From Flavobacterium psychroterrae (lineage in GTDB: Bacteria; Bacteroidota; Bacteroidia; Flavobacteriales; Flavobacteriaceae), in contig NZ_JAGYVZ010000014.1 in the NCBI RefSeq assembly GCF_018380615.1, forward strand, positions 96,303 through 160,302: DNA of 64,000 nucleotides, given 5' to 3'. Position 1 is the first letter of the stretch. Each line of letters begins with the position of its first letter. Under the pieces are notes generated by a model. It was not told the origin of the DNA. It saw only the letters and a list, made by a program, of their open reading frames with translations, and made no database searches. The position numbers and the translations under genes are program-made. This document shows positions 43,239 to 52,167 of the stretch, piece by piece.

Positions 43239-45785
43239 ATGAAAAATTCTATAAAAAATATATTTACAATATTATCCTTTTTAACTTTCTCAATATCATT
43301 TGCACAAAACATCGAAGGTGTAGTTAAAACAAGTGAAAATACTCCGCTGGAAGCCGTAAACGTTGTTATAAAAGGAACAACAAATAATACCACAACAGAT
43401 TCTGAAGGAAGGTTCATCATCGATACAAAAGGAAAACTTCCTTTAACTCTAATAATTCAATACGTAGGATACAAAACTACCGAAATCGAACTTACAGATC
43501 TACCAACGGCTTCGATACCTGTTACGCTTAAAGAAGAAAACGAACTTATAGAAGTTGTCGTTTCTTCAAGACGAAGAATAGAAAAAGTTCAGGATGTACC
43601 AATTGCAATTTCTGTAATTACAGGAAAACAAGCGGAGCAAACCGGAGCTTTTAACGTAAACAGAATCAAAGAACTTGTTCCATCTGTTCAATTGTATTCA
43701 TCAAACCCAAGAAATACAGGAATCAACATTCGTAGTCTGGGTTCTCCTTTTGGTTTAACAAATGACGGGATTGATCCTGGAGTTGGTTTTTATGTTGATG
43801 GTGTTTATTACGCTCGTCCTGCCGCCACTACTTTAGATTTTATCGATATAGAGCAAATAGAGGTGTTACGTGGACCACAAGGATCATTATTTGGTAAAAA
43901 CACAACTTCCGGTGCATTTAACATAACAACCCGTAAACCAAGTTTTACTTCAGGAGCTGATTTTGAAGTGAGCTACGGAAACTATAATTTTCTACAAGCT
44001 AAAGCTTCGGTTACAGGTGCTTTAGGTAAAAAAGTAGCAGGTCGTTTGTCTTTTTCAGGTACACAACGCGATGGTTTAATTGATAATGTCGCAACAGGAA
44101 GACCAACAAACACATTAAACAATCAAGGGATCAGAGGTCAGTTGCTTTGGACTCCTACAACAAATACAAATATTATTTTAGCAGGAGATATCACAACACA
44201 ACGTCCCGACGGATATGCTCAGGTTGTTGCAGGTGTTGCTCCTACTCAAAGAGCTGCTTATCGCCAGTTTGATGCTATAATCAAAGATTTTAATTATCAA
44301 CTGCCAAGTCAAAACGCTTTTGACCGTAAAATTGATCATGATACTCCTTGGCGTTCAGGACAAGATATGGGTGGTCTATCTCTTAACATTGATACAAAAA
44401 TTGGATCAGGAACTCTTACTTCAACTACAGCTTGGCGTTTTTGGAACTGGGATCCGTCAAATGACAGAGATTTTACAGGATTGCAAGTTTTAGCATTATC
44501 TCAAAATCCAACAAGACAAACTCAATTTACTCAAGAAGTTCGTTACGCAGGTCAACTTACAGAAAAAATTAGTGGTGTGGTAGGTGTATTTTTTATAGAT
44601 CAAACATCACAAACAGACGGAACAGAGGAATCTGGTAATGCACAATGGAGATTTGCACAAAGTACAACAAGCGCATTATGGAAAACTCCGGGACTTTTTG
44701 AAGGATACGGAATCAAAACCGATGCTAATATCAGAGCTTCAAGTGCCGCAGTATTTGGTCAAATCGACTGGGCTATTACAGATCGTCTTCACGTTTTACC
44801 GGGTTTAAGATATAATTTTGATAAAAAAGACGCGCATTATGCCCGTACAACATACGGCGGTTTACAAACTACTGATCCTGCATTACTTGCTTTGAAAAAA
44901 TTAGTATATTCTGATCAGGCATTTGACTCCAGTACTGATAATACTGACTTTTCCGGAAACATAACATTGACTTTTAAAGCTTCAGACAAAATCAATATTT
45001 ATGCTACTTATGCAAAAAGCTATAAACCAGTTGGTGTAAACGTAGCCGGACTTCCTACTGATGCAAAAGGTCTGCCATTATTGGATCTTGCTGTAATTAA
45101 GCCCGAAAAAGTAAATCATTATGAGATAGGTTTTAAAACTTCTCCATTTAGAAATTCAGTGTTTAATCTTGCATTCTTTGACACAGATATCAAAGATTTC
45201 CAAACTAATGTTCAGGCTGCTGAATTGGGTGTAAATCGTGGATATCTTGCTAATGCAGATAAAGTACGTGTTAGAGGTGCTGAACTTGATGCCAGCTTTG
45301 TTATTAGCCAACACTTAACTATTAATGGTGCTGCAACTTATACAGATGGTAAATATGTGAAATTTACAAATGCACCGCTTCCATTAGAAGAAACGGGAGC
45401 TCCAGTAGCTTTTAAAGATGTTTCAGGAACTGAATTACCTAGTGCTTCAAAATGGGCGGGATCTTTAGGAGGTGAACTTTCTGATAAGGCAAAATTCTTC
45501 GGAAATTCAGGAAAAGTTTTCCTTGGATTAGATTCTTATGCCAGATCTGAATTCTCATCAAGTCCTTCAGCTTCAAAATACTTAGTGGTTCCGGGTTATG
45601 CTATTTTCAATGCTCGTTTCGGTTTCCGTGCATCACAAGGCTTATCAATTCACTTTTGGGGACGTAACCTTTTAAACAAAGATTATTACGAACAATTATT
45701 ACCGGCAGGTGGAAACACAGGACAATATGCAGGTGTAATTGGTGATCAAAGGACTTATGGCATTACTTTAAAGTATTCACTATAA
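43239..45785 (+). CDS. TonB-dependent receptor with CarboxypepD-like N-terminal domain
   Basis: This 848-residue outer-membrane receptor has a signal peptide (1-23, SFAQ), a carboxypeptidase-regulatory-like domain (24-105, EGVVKTSENTPLEAVNVVIKG), a plug with IAISVITGKQAEQTG and IEQIEVLRGPQGSLFGKNTTSGAFNITTRKP, and a 22-strand barrel ending in YGITLKYSL. There is no SusD partner, so the substrate is likely small. The neighbourhood with an Rrf2 gene and a Cys-rich leader peptide suggests a sulfur compound; that is inference. It ends at a terminator. Confidence 0.93.
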   Translation: MKNSIKNIFTILSFLTFSISFAQNIEGVVKTSENTPLEAVNVVIKGTTNNTTTDSEGRFIIDTKGKLPLTLIIQYVGYKTTEIELTDLPTASIPVTLKEENELIEVVVSSRRRIEKVQDVPIAISVITGKQAEQTGAFNVNRIKELVPSVQLYSSNPRNTGINIRSLGSPFGLTNDGIDPGVGFYVDGVYYARPAATTLDFIDIEQIEVLRGPQGSLFGKNTTSGAFNITTRKPSFTSGADFEVSYGNYNFLQAKASVTGALGKKVAGRLSFSGTQRDGLIDNVATGRPTNTLNNQGIRGQLLWTPTTNTNIILAGDITTQRPDGYAQVVAGVAPTQRAAYRQFDAIIKDFNYQLPSQNAFDRKIDHDTPWRSGQDMGGLSLNIDTKIGSGTLTSTTAWRFWNWDPSNDRDFTGLQVLALSQNPTRQTQFTQEVRYAGQLTEKISGVVGVFFIDQTSQTDGTEESGNAQWRFAQSTTSALWKTPGLFEGYGIKTDANIRASSAAVFGQIDWAITDRLHVLPGLRYNFDKKDAHYARTTYGGLQTTDPALLALKKLVYSDQAFDSSTDNTDFSGNITLTFKASDKINIYATYAKSYKPVGVNVAGLPTDAKGLPLLDLAVIKPEKVNHYEIGFKTSPFRNSVFNLAFFDTDIKDFQTNVQAAELGVNRGYLANADKVRVRGAELDASFVISQHLTINGAATYTDGKYVKFTNAPLPLEETGAPVAFKDVSGTELPSASKWAGSLGGELSDKAKFFGNSGKVFLGLDSYARSEFSSSPSASKYLVVPGYAIFNARFGFRASQGLSIHFWGRNLLNKDYYEQLLPAGGNTGQYAGVIGDQRTYGITLKYSL

Positions 45786-45811
45786 CACAATTAGTTAATT
45801 TTAATTACATG

Positions 45812-45847
45812 AAACGAGATAGGTTTTTAAATCTATCTCGTTTTTTT
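45812..45847 (+). terminator. Intrinsic terminator of the TonB receptor gene
   Basis: An 11-bp stem (AAACGAGATAG with CTATCTCGTTT) with a 10-base loop, followed by a run of seven T. It lies 26 bp after the stop. Confidence 0.92.
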
Positions 45848-46283
45848 ATGCTGTAGATTTTGATTGTCGATTTTATGCTGTTTCAAACATCTGAAATCAA
45901 AAATCGTTAGTCAAAAAATTTAAAATTACTTAACAGTTTAATCAAGAAAGTAATTAGAAAAAATCCGTTTTTACCAGCGTTTTCGCGTTAGCGAATCAGT
46001 AAAATCAGCATCTAATTTTTGACGCGGATAAAACAGATTTACTTCGTAAAAACGCGGATAAAAACGGATTTGATTTGCAATGATTTTATTTTCAAAAGCT
46101 TATCTTAATGAAATTGAGATAACTATTAAGGTAATTCAATATTTGAAATACAAAAAGATGTATTACACAATCTCCATAATCTCCATGTTCAAATAAAAAT
46201 ATGATACTTTCTTAACCTGCAGTTCCAGATTAAAAAATTAAAAAATCTGTGCAAAATCTGTTTAACCCGTAAAATCTGTGGGC
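45848..46283. other. Gene-free stretch with dispersed repeats
   Basis: No gene is seen between the TonB receptor terminator and the terminator of the beta-barrel gene. It holds repeated words of the ACGCGGATAAAAACGGATTT type (about 46020-46075) and AAAATCTGTnnnAAAATCTGT words near 46250, which are common dispersed repeats of flavobacterial intergenic DNA. Confidence 0.6.
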
Positions 46284-46311
46284 ATAAAAAAAGACGCACT
46301 GCTGTGCGTCT
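46284..46311 (-). terminator. Intrinsic terminator of the beta-barrel gene
   Basis: On the minus strand AGACGCAC and GTGCGTCT form an 8-bp stem with a 4-base loop, then a run of seven T. It is about 110 bp after the stop at 46420. Confidence 0.9.
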
Positions 46312-46419
46312 CTAAGGGAAATCTTTGTCTTCTTATTTTTTTTAAACCTTTGTTCCTTTGCCACTTTGCCACTTTGAACCTAAAAAAATTAGTAACTCAG
46401 AAGCTCATAAACTTAGAAC

Positions 46420-49170
46420 CTAATCTCTTTGTCTTTTCTTTCCTCCTTTTTCAGCTCCTGCAAAATTTCCTATTTTATAACTTACAGAAAACATTACATA
46501 ACGCTTCAAAACAGTATTTTCTTCATCACGGATCGATGTTGCCGAAATAGTTCTTGTAGCGCTTAGATTCTGATTTAAAACATCATACACTTTTATTTTA
46601 GCGTAGACTTTTTTATCAAAAAATCCATAAGACAAACTTGTATTCCACAAATAGAAATCCTTTTTGAAGTTGCTTGAAATACTAGAATTATAAGTGTAAC
46701 CGAAATCATTACCGAAAATTAAATTTGCAGGCCAGTAACTTGTTGTTTGCAAATTAATTCTGTGTACAACATTAGAGGTCGCATCTCTTGATGAATTCTC
46801 ATAATTAGTTTGATTGTATGATAAACTATAGGTTGGCGAAATCACTAAAAGTTCTCCGTATTCATAAGTCAGATTTACTTTTGGAGTAAGAGCTGTAGAT
46901 TTTGCGTTGTATAAAACAGCATTGGTAAATCCTTTATCAAAAGAATAACTTCCGTTTAAACCAAAACCATATCGCAAAACATGAGCATCTCTTTTTATGG
47001 ACTGATTCCAGTTTCCGCCAATCGAAGTCGTGTAAGTTCCTGAAATATTCACGTAAGTTGTGGTTCTTTTTCCGCTTTCATCATAAATAGAAGTTGAAAC
47101 CACATCATTATTATAATAATCCCCTTTTACATACAAACTGTAACCGGAACGTGTGCGGAAATCATAATTTCTAAAACTAAAATTAGCGCTGTTTTTTTCG
47201 ATAGGATTCAAATCCGGATTTCCTGTTATCGTATTTAAAGGGTTGGTTAAATTTAAAACCGGCATTAATTGAACTGCTGAAGGAAGTGCATTTGAATAAT
47301 CATATTTGAATGTTAGATTCTTAGAACGGCTAAACTTATATCGTATTTGAAAATCTCCGTAAGGCAACGCATATTTCTTATTCAAATCAGTAGCATTATT
47401 AAGGTACAAAGAGTGATTATCAAACTCAACAAGTGCTGTTCTGGAATTTAAGTTGACCGTAAATTTGCTCTTCTGCCATGTAATCCCAACTTTAGGACTA
47501 AAGGAATTTTGTTTGGATGTTGTATAATTCGTCAAAGACTGATTTAAATCTGAATAAGATTGTGATGCAGCATCAAAATCATATGTTCTCATATCCTTCA
47601 TTTCTTTGTTCCAGTCAAAATCAGATCCAAATCTAATTCTTAGAGAATCAGTTACCGGTTCTGTATATTCCAGTTCAAGAGAATAAGTATCTGTGGTATT
47701 ATTGTTTATACTTTTCTGATTCCTATCGTCGTTAGGTTTACTGTCCTGATAAAAAATAGTTTGCGAAAGATTCAGCGCCTCAGCATCCGTTTTGGCGTTA
47801 TTATTATCAAATACAACACTAAAATTACGCGACTTTTTCTTAAAAGCTTTATTGAAGTTAATTGTGTTTCCAAAACTTGTATTCGTGCTTTCAGAATATG
47901 ATTTGGCATTACTTTCGTTCAAAGCATCACCATTTTCATCTTCAGAAAAACTAGATGAAGTTGAATTACTATTCGAGCGGGACTGATTCACTTTTGGCAC
48001 AATAACTAATCTCGTAGTGGGATCAATTTTATATTCTAATTCAAAATTAACATTGTTTCCGGTATTTTCATTTCTGGTTTTAGAATCAGATGAAGTTGAA
48101 ATATTTCCGGTTGGCAAAAAACTTATCTGGTCAGATTTGCTGTCATTATTATTAATCGAATTCGAAAAATTATAACTTCCCATTGCCATCAGCTTTTCCG
48201 ACCAGTCATCAGAATAATTAAGTCCTATCAAGTTTGACTGTGTGATTCCTTTACCACTTCCTGAACTTCCGCTGCTGCCTTTGTTATTTCGCCCTCCGCC
48301 CATATTATCAAATACCTCATCCTGGGCAAATCCGGTTGAATTAATATTATTAGAGGAAGCTAAAACACTAATTTTTTGTTTATTATTGAAGAAATTCATG
48401 ATCAGACTGCTTTCATAGCGATCATCAGAACCGTATCCGCCAAGAATTTTACCAAAGTAACCTTTATTTTTCTTTTCGTCGATTGTGATATTTATACTCG
48501 AAAAATCTGAAGTTGATTCTTGTTTTGACAATTCCTCCTTTTTCGTTTTAAAATCCGAAACCTGAATTTTTTTGATAATTTCTGCTGGCAGATTTTTTAA
48601 GGCGATTGCGCCATCTTTGTCAAAAAACGTTTTTCCGTTGACTAAAACCTGATTGACCTCCCTCCCGTTTACGGTAATTTTACCATCGGTTCCTACATCA
48701 AATCCAGGTAATTGTTTAAGTAAATTTTCCACATTCGAATCTGGCCGCACTTTATATGAGGCTGCATTAAATTCCAGCGTATCTTTTTTAATGGTTATTG
48801 GCGCAGCTTCACTTTTGATAACTACATTATCCAAAGCATTTGCAGTCTCTAACAAATATAGTTTACCAAAGTCCTTGCTTTCAAGAAGTCCTTTTTCTTC
48901 TTCAAAATAAGGCTGATATTCCATATAATTTACCTTTAAAAAAATAGGCTTATCATATTTTTTAGTTCTAATGCTAAAAGATCCGTTTTTATCTGTTGTA
49001 GCATATTCAATAACTGTGGAATCTTTTACTGTGGTAAAATAAACCGTTGCGAGTTCCAGCGGTAATTGTGTATTGATATCAATAACGGTTCCTTTAATAA
49101 CAATGTCATTCTGGGCATTTGCCGAATAACAAAAAAGTGTAAAAATTAGGAAATAATAAATTTTGGTCAT
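46420..49170 (-). CDS. Outer-membrane beta-barrel protein (TonB-receptor-like, OMP_b-brl_3 type)
   Basis: This 916-residue protein starts at the ATG at 49170 (the longer frame adds seven residues before a clean signal peptide MTKIYYFLIFTLFCYSANAQ). A carboxypeptidase-regulatory-like domain (22-105) is followed by a plug-like stretch (DSNVENLLKQLPGFDVGTDGKITVNGREVNQVLVNGKTFF, about 135-175) and a long barrel. A Ser/Gly-rich insert (NNKGSSGSSGSGKG) lies near residue 285. It belongs to the outer-membrane beta-barrel family allied to TonB receptors. The substrate is unknown. Confidence 0.9.
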   Translation of the reverse strand: MTKIYYFLIFTLFCYSANAQNDIVIKGTVIDINTQLPLELATVYFTTVKDSTVIEYATTDKNGSFSIRTKKYDKPIFLKVNYMEYQPYFEEEKGLLESKDFGKLYLLETANALDNVVIKSEAAPITIKKDTLEFNAASYKVRPDSNVENLLKQLPGFDVGTDGKITVNGREVNQVLVNGKTFFDKDGAIALKNLPAEIIKKIQVSDFKTKKEELSKQESTSDFSSINITIDEKKNKGYFGKILGGYGSDDRYESSLIMNFFNNKQKISVLASSNNINSTGFAQDEVFDNMGGGRNNKGSSGSSGSGKGITQSNLIGLNYSDDWSEKLMAMGSYNFSNSINNNDSKSDQISFLPTGNISTSSDSKTRNENTGNNVNFELEYKIDPTTRLVIVPKVNQSRSNSNSTSSSFSEDENGDALNESNAKSYSESTNTSFGNTINFNKAFKKKSRNFSVVFDNNNAKTDAEALNLSQTIFYQDSKPNDDRNQKSINNNTTDTYSLELEYTEPVTDSLRIRFGSDFDWNKEMKDMRTYDFDAASQSYSDLNQSLTNYTTSKQNSFSPKVGITWQKSKFTVNLNSRTALVEFDNHSLYLNNATDLNKKYALPYGDFQIRYKFSRSKNLTFKYDYSNALPSAVQLMPVLNLTNPLNTITGNPDLNPIEKNSANFSFRNYDFRTRSGYSLYVKGDYYNNDVVSTSIYDESGKRTTTYVNISGTYTTSIGGNWNQSIKRDAHVLRYGFGLNGSYSFDKGFTNAVLYNAKSTALTPKVNLTYEYGELLVISPTYSLSYNQTNYENSSRDATSNVVHRINLQTTSYWPANLIFGNDFGYTYNSSISSNFKKDFYLWNTSLSYGFFDKKVYAKIKVYDVLNQNLSATRTISATSIRDEENTVLKRYVMFSVSYKIGNFAGAEKGGKKRQRD

Positions 49171-49293
49171 AAAATGGTTGGTTAGAAACAATAAGACTCC
49201 AAAAGAGCCAAAAGGTTTAATTGTAATTTCAACATTTATTCAAATAGTATGCCAGTAAGTTCAAAACAAATTATTACGATTATCAACAAGGCA

Positions 49294-49321
49294 TAAAAAA
49301 AGTCCTCTTTGTGAGGACTTT
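49294..49321 (-). terminator. Intrinsic terminator of der
   Basis: AGTCCTC (49301-49307) pairs with GAGGACT (49313-49319). On the minus strand a run of seven T follows. It is 6 bp after the der stop. Confidence 0.92.
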
Positions 49322-49326
49322 TTATT

Positions 49327-50637
49327 TTATTTTTCTCTGATATAAATATCGATTGGCACTCCTGAAAAATCCCAATTTTCTCTAATTTTATTTTCAAGAT
49401 ATCTTTTATATGGTTCCTTAACATATTGTGGCATATTTGCAAAAAACACAAACTGAGGCGTTAAAGTTGGCAACTGCATACAATATTTAATTTTTACATA
49501 TTTACCTTTTGTCGCTGGTGGCGGATAAGCTTCGATCACTTTCAACATAAATTCATTGAATTTAGAAGTTGGGATTCTTTGTTTTCTGTTTTCAAAAACC
49601 TGAACAGTAGCTTCTAATGCTTTCAATAAACGTTGTTTTGTTAAAGCCGAAACGAACAAAATTGGCACATCTGTAAAAGGCATTAATTCTTCTCTAATTT
49701 TAGCTTCGTAATCACGTGTAGACATAGTATCTTTTTCAACTAAATCCCATTTGTTCACTAAAATCACAACACCTTTACGGTTTTTTTCAGCCAACCAGAA
49801 AATACTTTGATCCTGACCTTCAAATCCGCGGGTTGCATCAATAATCAAGATACATATATCTGCATGCTCAATTGCACGAACTGAACGCATTACCGAATAA
49901 AATTCTAAATCTTCCTTTACTTTAGCTTTACGACGGATTCCCGCAGTATCAACCAGGTTAAATTCAAAACCAAAACGGTCAAATTTTGTATCAATTGCAT
50001 CACGGGTTGTTCCTGCAATATCCGTTACCATGAAACGTTCTTTGCCAATTAAAGCATTGATAAAGCTTGATTTACCAGCATTTGGTCGTCCCACAACAGC
50101 AAAACGAGGTAAAACAACCTCTTCCTGAACTGGTTCCGGTTTCACTGGAAATGAATCGATTAAAGCATCTAATAAATCTCCTGTTCCGCTTCCTGAAATA
50201 CTTGCAAATGTGAAATAATCTCCTAAACCAAGATTATAAAACTCAAGAGCGTCTTTTTCACGCATTGCATTATCTACCTTATTTACAGCCAATAAAACTG
50301 GTTTTGTCACTTTACGCAATAAGCGCGCAACAACGTCATCCATTGGTGTAATACCTTCTTCTACATCAACCACAAAAATAATAACATCAGCTTCGTCGAT
50401 AGCTAATTCTACTTGTTTTCTAATTTCTCCTTCAAAAACGTCATCAGAACCGCGAACGTATCCGCCGGTATCAATTACAGAAAACTCTTTTCCGTTCCAC
50501 TCGCTTTTACCGTAGTTTCTATCTCTGGTAACTCCAGAAACCGAATCTACAATAGCTTCTCTTCTTTGTATCAGCCTATTAAAAAGGGTTGATTTCCCTA
50601 CATTAGGTCTTCCTACTATCGCAACAATGTTATTCAT
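49327..50637 (-). CDS. der: Ribosome-assembly GTPase Der (EngA)
   Basis: This 436-residue protein has two tandem G domains (Walker A GRPNVGKSTLFN at 8-19 and GRPNAGKSSFIN at about 183-194; NKVD and NKWD specificity motifs) and a C-terminal KH-like domain (about 350-436, KIKYCMQLPTLTPQFVFF). It works in 50S ribosome assembly. It is downstream of era on the same strand, 459 bp away, with its own terminator. Confidence 0.97.
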   Translation of the reverse strand: MNNIVAIVGRPNVGKSTLFNRLIQRREAIVDSVSGVTRDRNYGKSEWNGKEFSVIDTGGYVRGSDDVFEGEIRKQVELAIDEADVIIFVVDVEEGITPMDDVVARLLRKVTKPVLLAVNKVDNAMREKDALEFYNLGLGDYFTFASISGSGTGDLLDALIDSFPVKPEPVQEEVVLPRFAVVGRPNAGKSSFINALIGKERFMVTDIAGTTRDAIDTKFDRFGFEFNLVDTAGIRRKAKVKEDLEFYSVMRSVRAIEHADICILIIDATRGFEGQDQSIFWLAEKNRKGVVILVNKWDLVEKDTMSTRDYEAKIREELMPFTDVPILFVSALTKQRLLKALEATVQVFENRKQRIPTSKFNEFMLKVIEAYPPPATKGKYVKIKYCMQLPTLTPQFVFFANMPQYVKEPYKRYLENKIRENWDFSGVPIDIYIREK

Positions 50638-51096
50638 TTCTTTGAATTTTAGATTTTAGATTTTAGATTTTAGATTTTTAGTTGTCTAAAAACCTAATCA
50701 CTTGTAATCCAAAATACTTTATTTTAATTTTTTGCAAAGGTAGGTAAAAAAGTGGCTAAGTCGCTAAGTTTCTAAGTACCTAAGTTTTTTATTATTTTTC
50801 CTGTTATATAAGGATTATTTTTAATGGCTGTTCCTGCACCCGAGCCTGAAAATGCGAACTGGCTAAGCAATCCGTTTCAATCTTTTGCTCCGCTAAAAAG
50901 CGTCACAAAGGATTCCACTTCTATCAGGGCTATGGCTTCAGGGTACCAAGAGCTTTGTCGGTCATCATTTCGCATTTCAACCTGAAACTTGAAACCTGAA
51001 CAAAAAAACTTAACCATTCCAATTTCACATTTCAAACTTGAAACTTGAAACATTTTACCAATTCAACTATTAAACAATTAACCGATTAAACAGCAA
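50638..51096. other. Gene-free stretch with TTTTAGA tandem repeat and a GC-rich dispersed element
   Basis: No gene is seen between der and era. At about 50647-50679 the 7-mer TTTTAGA is repeated four times in tandem. At about 50826-50990 there is a GC-richer block (words CTATCAGGGCTATGGCTTCAGG and GCTCCGCTAAAAAGCG) unlike the AT-rich flanks, the style of dispersed repeats found between flavobacterial genes. Near 51035 the words AAACTTGAAAC repeat. Confidence 0.6.
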
Positions 51097-51978
51097 CTAT
51101 TGATTATACCCAAATCGTTTCAACATGTTCGCGTTGCTTCTCCAGTTTTTATTCACTTTTACAACAAGTTCAATGTGAATTTGTTTCCCAAAGAATTTCT
51201 CTAAATCGGCACGAGAATCTACGCCCACTTTTTTCAAAGCAGCACCTTTATGTCCAATAATAATTCCTTTTTGAGTTTCGCGTTCTACCATAATAATCGA
51301 ACGGATACGGATAATATTTTCGTCTTCAAAAAATTCTTCTGTAACGATTTCAACAGCGTATGGAATTTCTTTACTATAATTCAACAAGATTTTTTCACGA
51401 ATGGTTTCGTTTACGAAAAAACGTTCCGGTTTGTCCGTTAATTGATCTTTAGGATAATATGCTGGAGATTCCGGCAACAATTCAATAATTCTCCCGAAAA
51501 CTTCCGGTACATTAAAATTCTGTAAAGCGGATATTGGGAAAATTTCGGCATTTGGTACTTTCGCTGTCCAAAAAGCTACTTGTTCCTCTAATTGTTCCTG
51601 ATTTGAGTTGTCGATTTTATTCAGCAATAACAAAACCGGAATTTTTGCATTAATGATTTTATTAAAAAAAGCTTCATCTTTTAAATCCTGCTCCCCTATT
51701 TCGACCATATATACCAAGATATCAGCATCTTCAAAAGCCGATTTTACAAAGTTCATCATCGATTCCTGCATTTCATAGGCGGGTTTGATGATTCCGGGAG
51801 TATCCGATAATATAAGTTGAAAATCTTCGCCATTCACGATTCCAAGAATACGGTGACGAGTTGTTTGTGCTTTTGATGTAATAATTGATAATCTTTCTCC
51901 AACAAAGGCGTTCATCAATGTTGATTTTCCAACGTTTGGATTCCCGATGATGTTTACAAAACCTGCTTTATGTGACAT
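51097..51978 (-). CDS. era: Ribosome-assembly GTPase Era
   Basis: This 293-residue protein has an N-terminal G domain (Walker A GNPNVGKSTLMN at 12-23, DTPG, NKID) and a C-terminal KH domain (RETQKGIIIGHKGAALKKVG). It binds 16S rRNA and acts in 30S maturation. All motifs are kept. It lies 116 bp from the initiator tRNA-Met gene on the opposite strand. Confidence 0.97.
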   Translation of the reverse strand: MSHKAGFVNIIGNPNVGKSTLMNAFVGERLSIITSKAQTTRHRILGIVNGEDFQLILSDTPGIIKPAYEMQESMMNFVKSAFEDADILVYMVEIGEQDLKDEAFFNKIINAKIPVLLLLNKIDNSNQEQLEEQVAFWTAKVPNAEIFPISALQNFNVPEVFGRIIELLPESPAYYPKDQLTDKPERFFVNETIREKILLNYSKEIPYAVEIVTEEFFEDENIIRIRSIIMVERETQKGIIIGHKGAALKKVGVDSRADLEKFFGKQIHIELVVKVNKNWRSNANMLKRFGYNQ

Positions 51979-52052
51979 TTGTGTATTATTTAATGTGCAA
52001 AGGTAGTCATATCAACTCAATACAGAAAATAAAACATTTTTTAAAGTTTTCG

Positions 52053-52082
52053 TTGGATTTCTAGAAAATCGGCGTATCTTTG
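52053..52082 (+). promoter_or_regulatory. Promoter of the initiator tRNA gene
   Basis: TTG at 52053-52055 and TATCTTTG at 52075-52082, 19 bp apart: a full match to the Bacteroidota TTG / TAnnTTTG pattern. The tRNA starts 13 bp later. Confidence 0.85.
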
Positions 52083-52094
52083 CACCCGAAACAT

Positions 52095-52167
52095 CGCGGG
52101 ATAGAGCAGTAGGCAGCTCGTCGGGCTCATAACCCGAAGGTCACAGGTTCGAGTCCTGTTCCCGCTA
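52095..52167 (+). tRNA. Initiator tRNA-Met (CAT anticodon)
   Basis: The cloverleaf folds: acceptor CGCGGGA with TCCCGCT, D-stem GAGC/GCTC, anticodon loop CTCATAA on a stem with three consecutive G-C pairs (CGGG/CCCG), and T-loop GTTCGAG. The unpaired position 1-72 (C-T) and the GGG/CCC anticodon stem are initiator signs. It closely matches the order of the E. coli initiator tRNA. The 3' end CCA is not encoded (ACTA follows). A recombinase gene on the other strand overlaps its 3' half. Confidence 0.95.

Noticed and set aside
50617..50632. Zur-box-like GCAACAATGTTATTC near the der start
   Set aside because: It is inside the coding start of der (codons for NNIVAIV), lacks the second half-site TTGC, and no -7 box follows at the right distance.
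50647..50679. Tandem TTTTAGA repeats as a possible CRISPR
   Set aside because: The unit is 7 bp with no spacers and no cas genes; a simple-sequence repeat.
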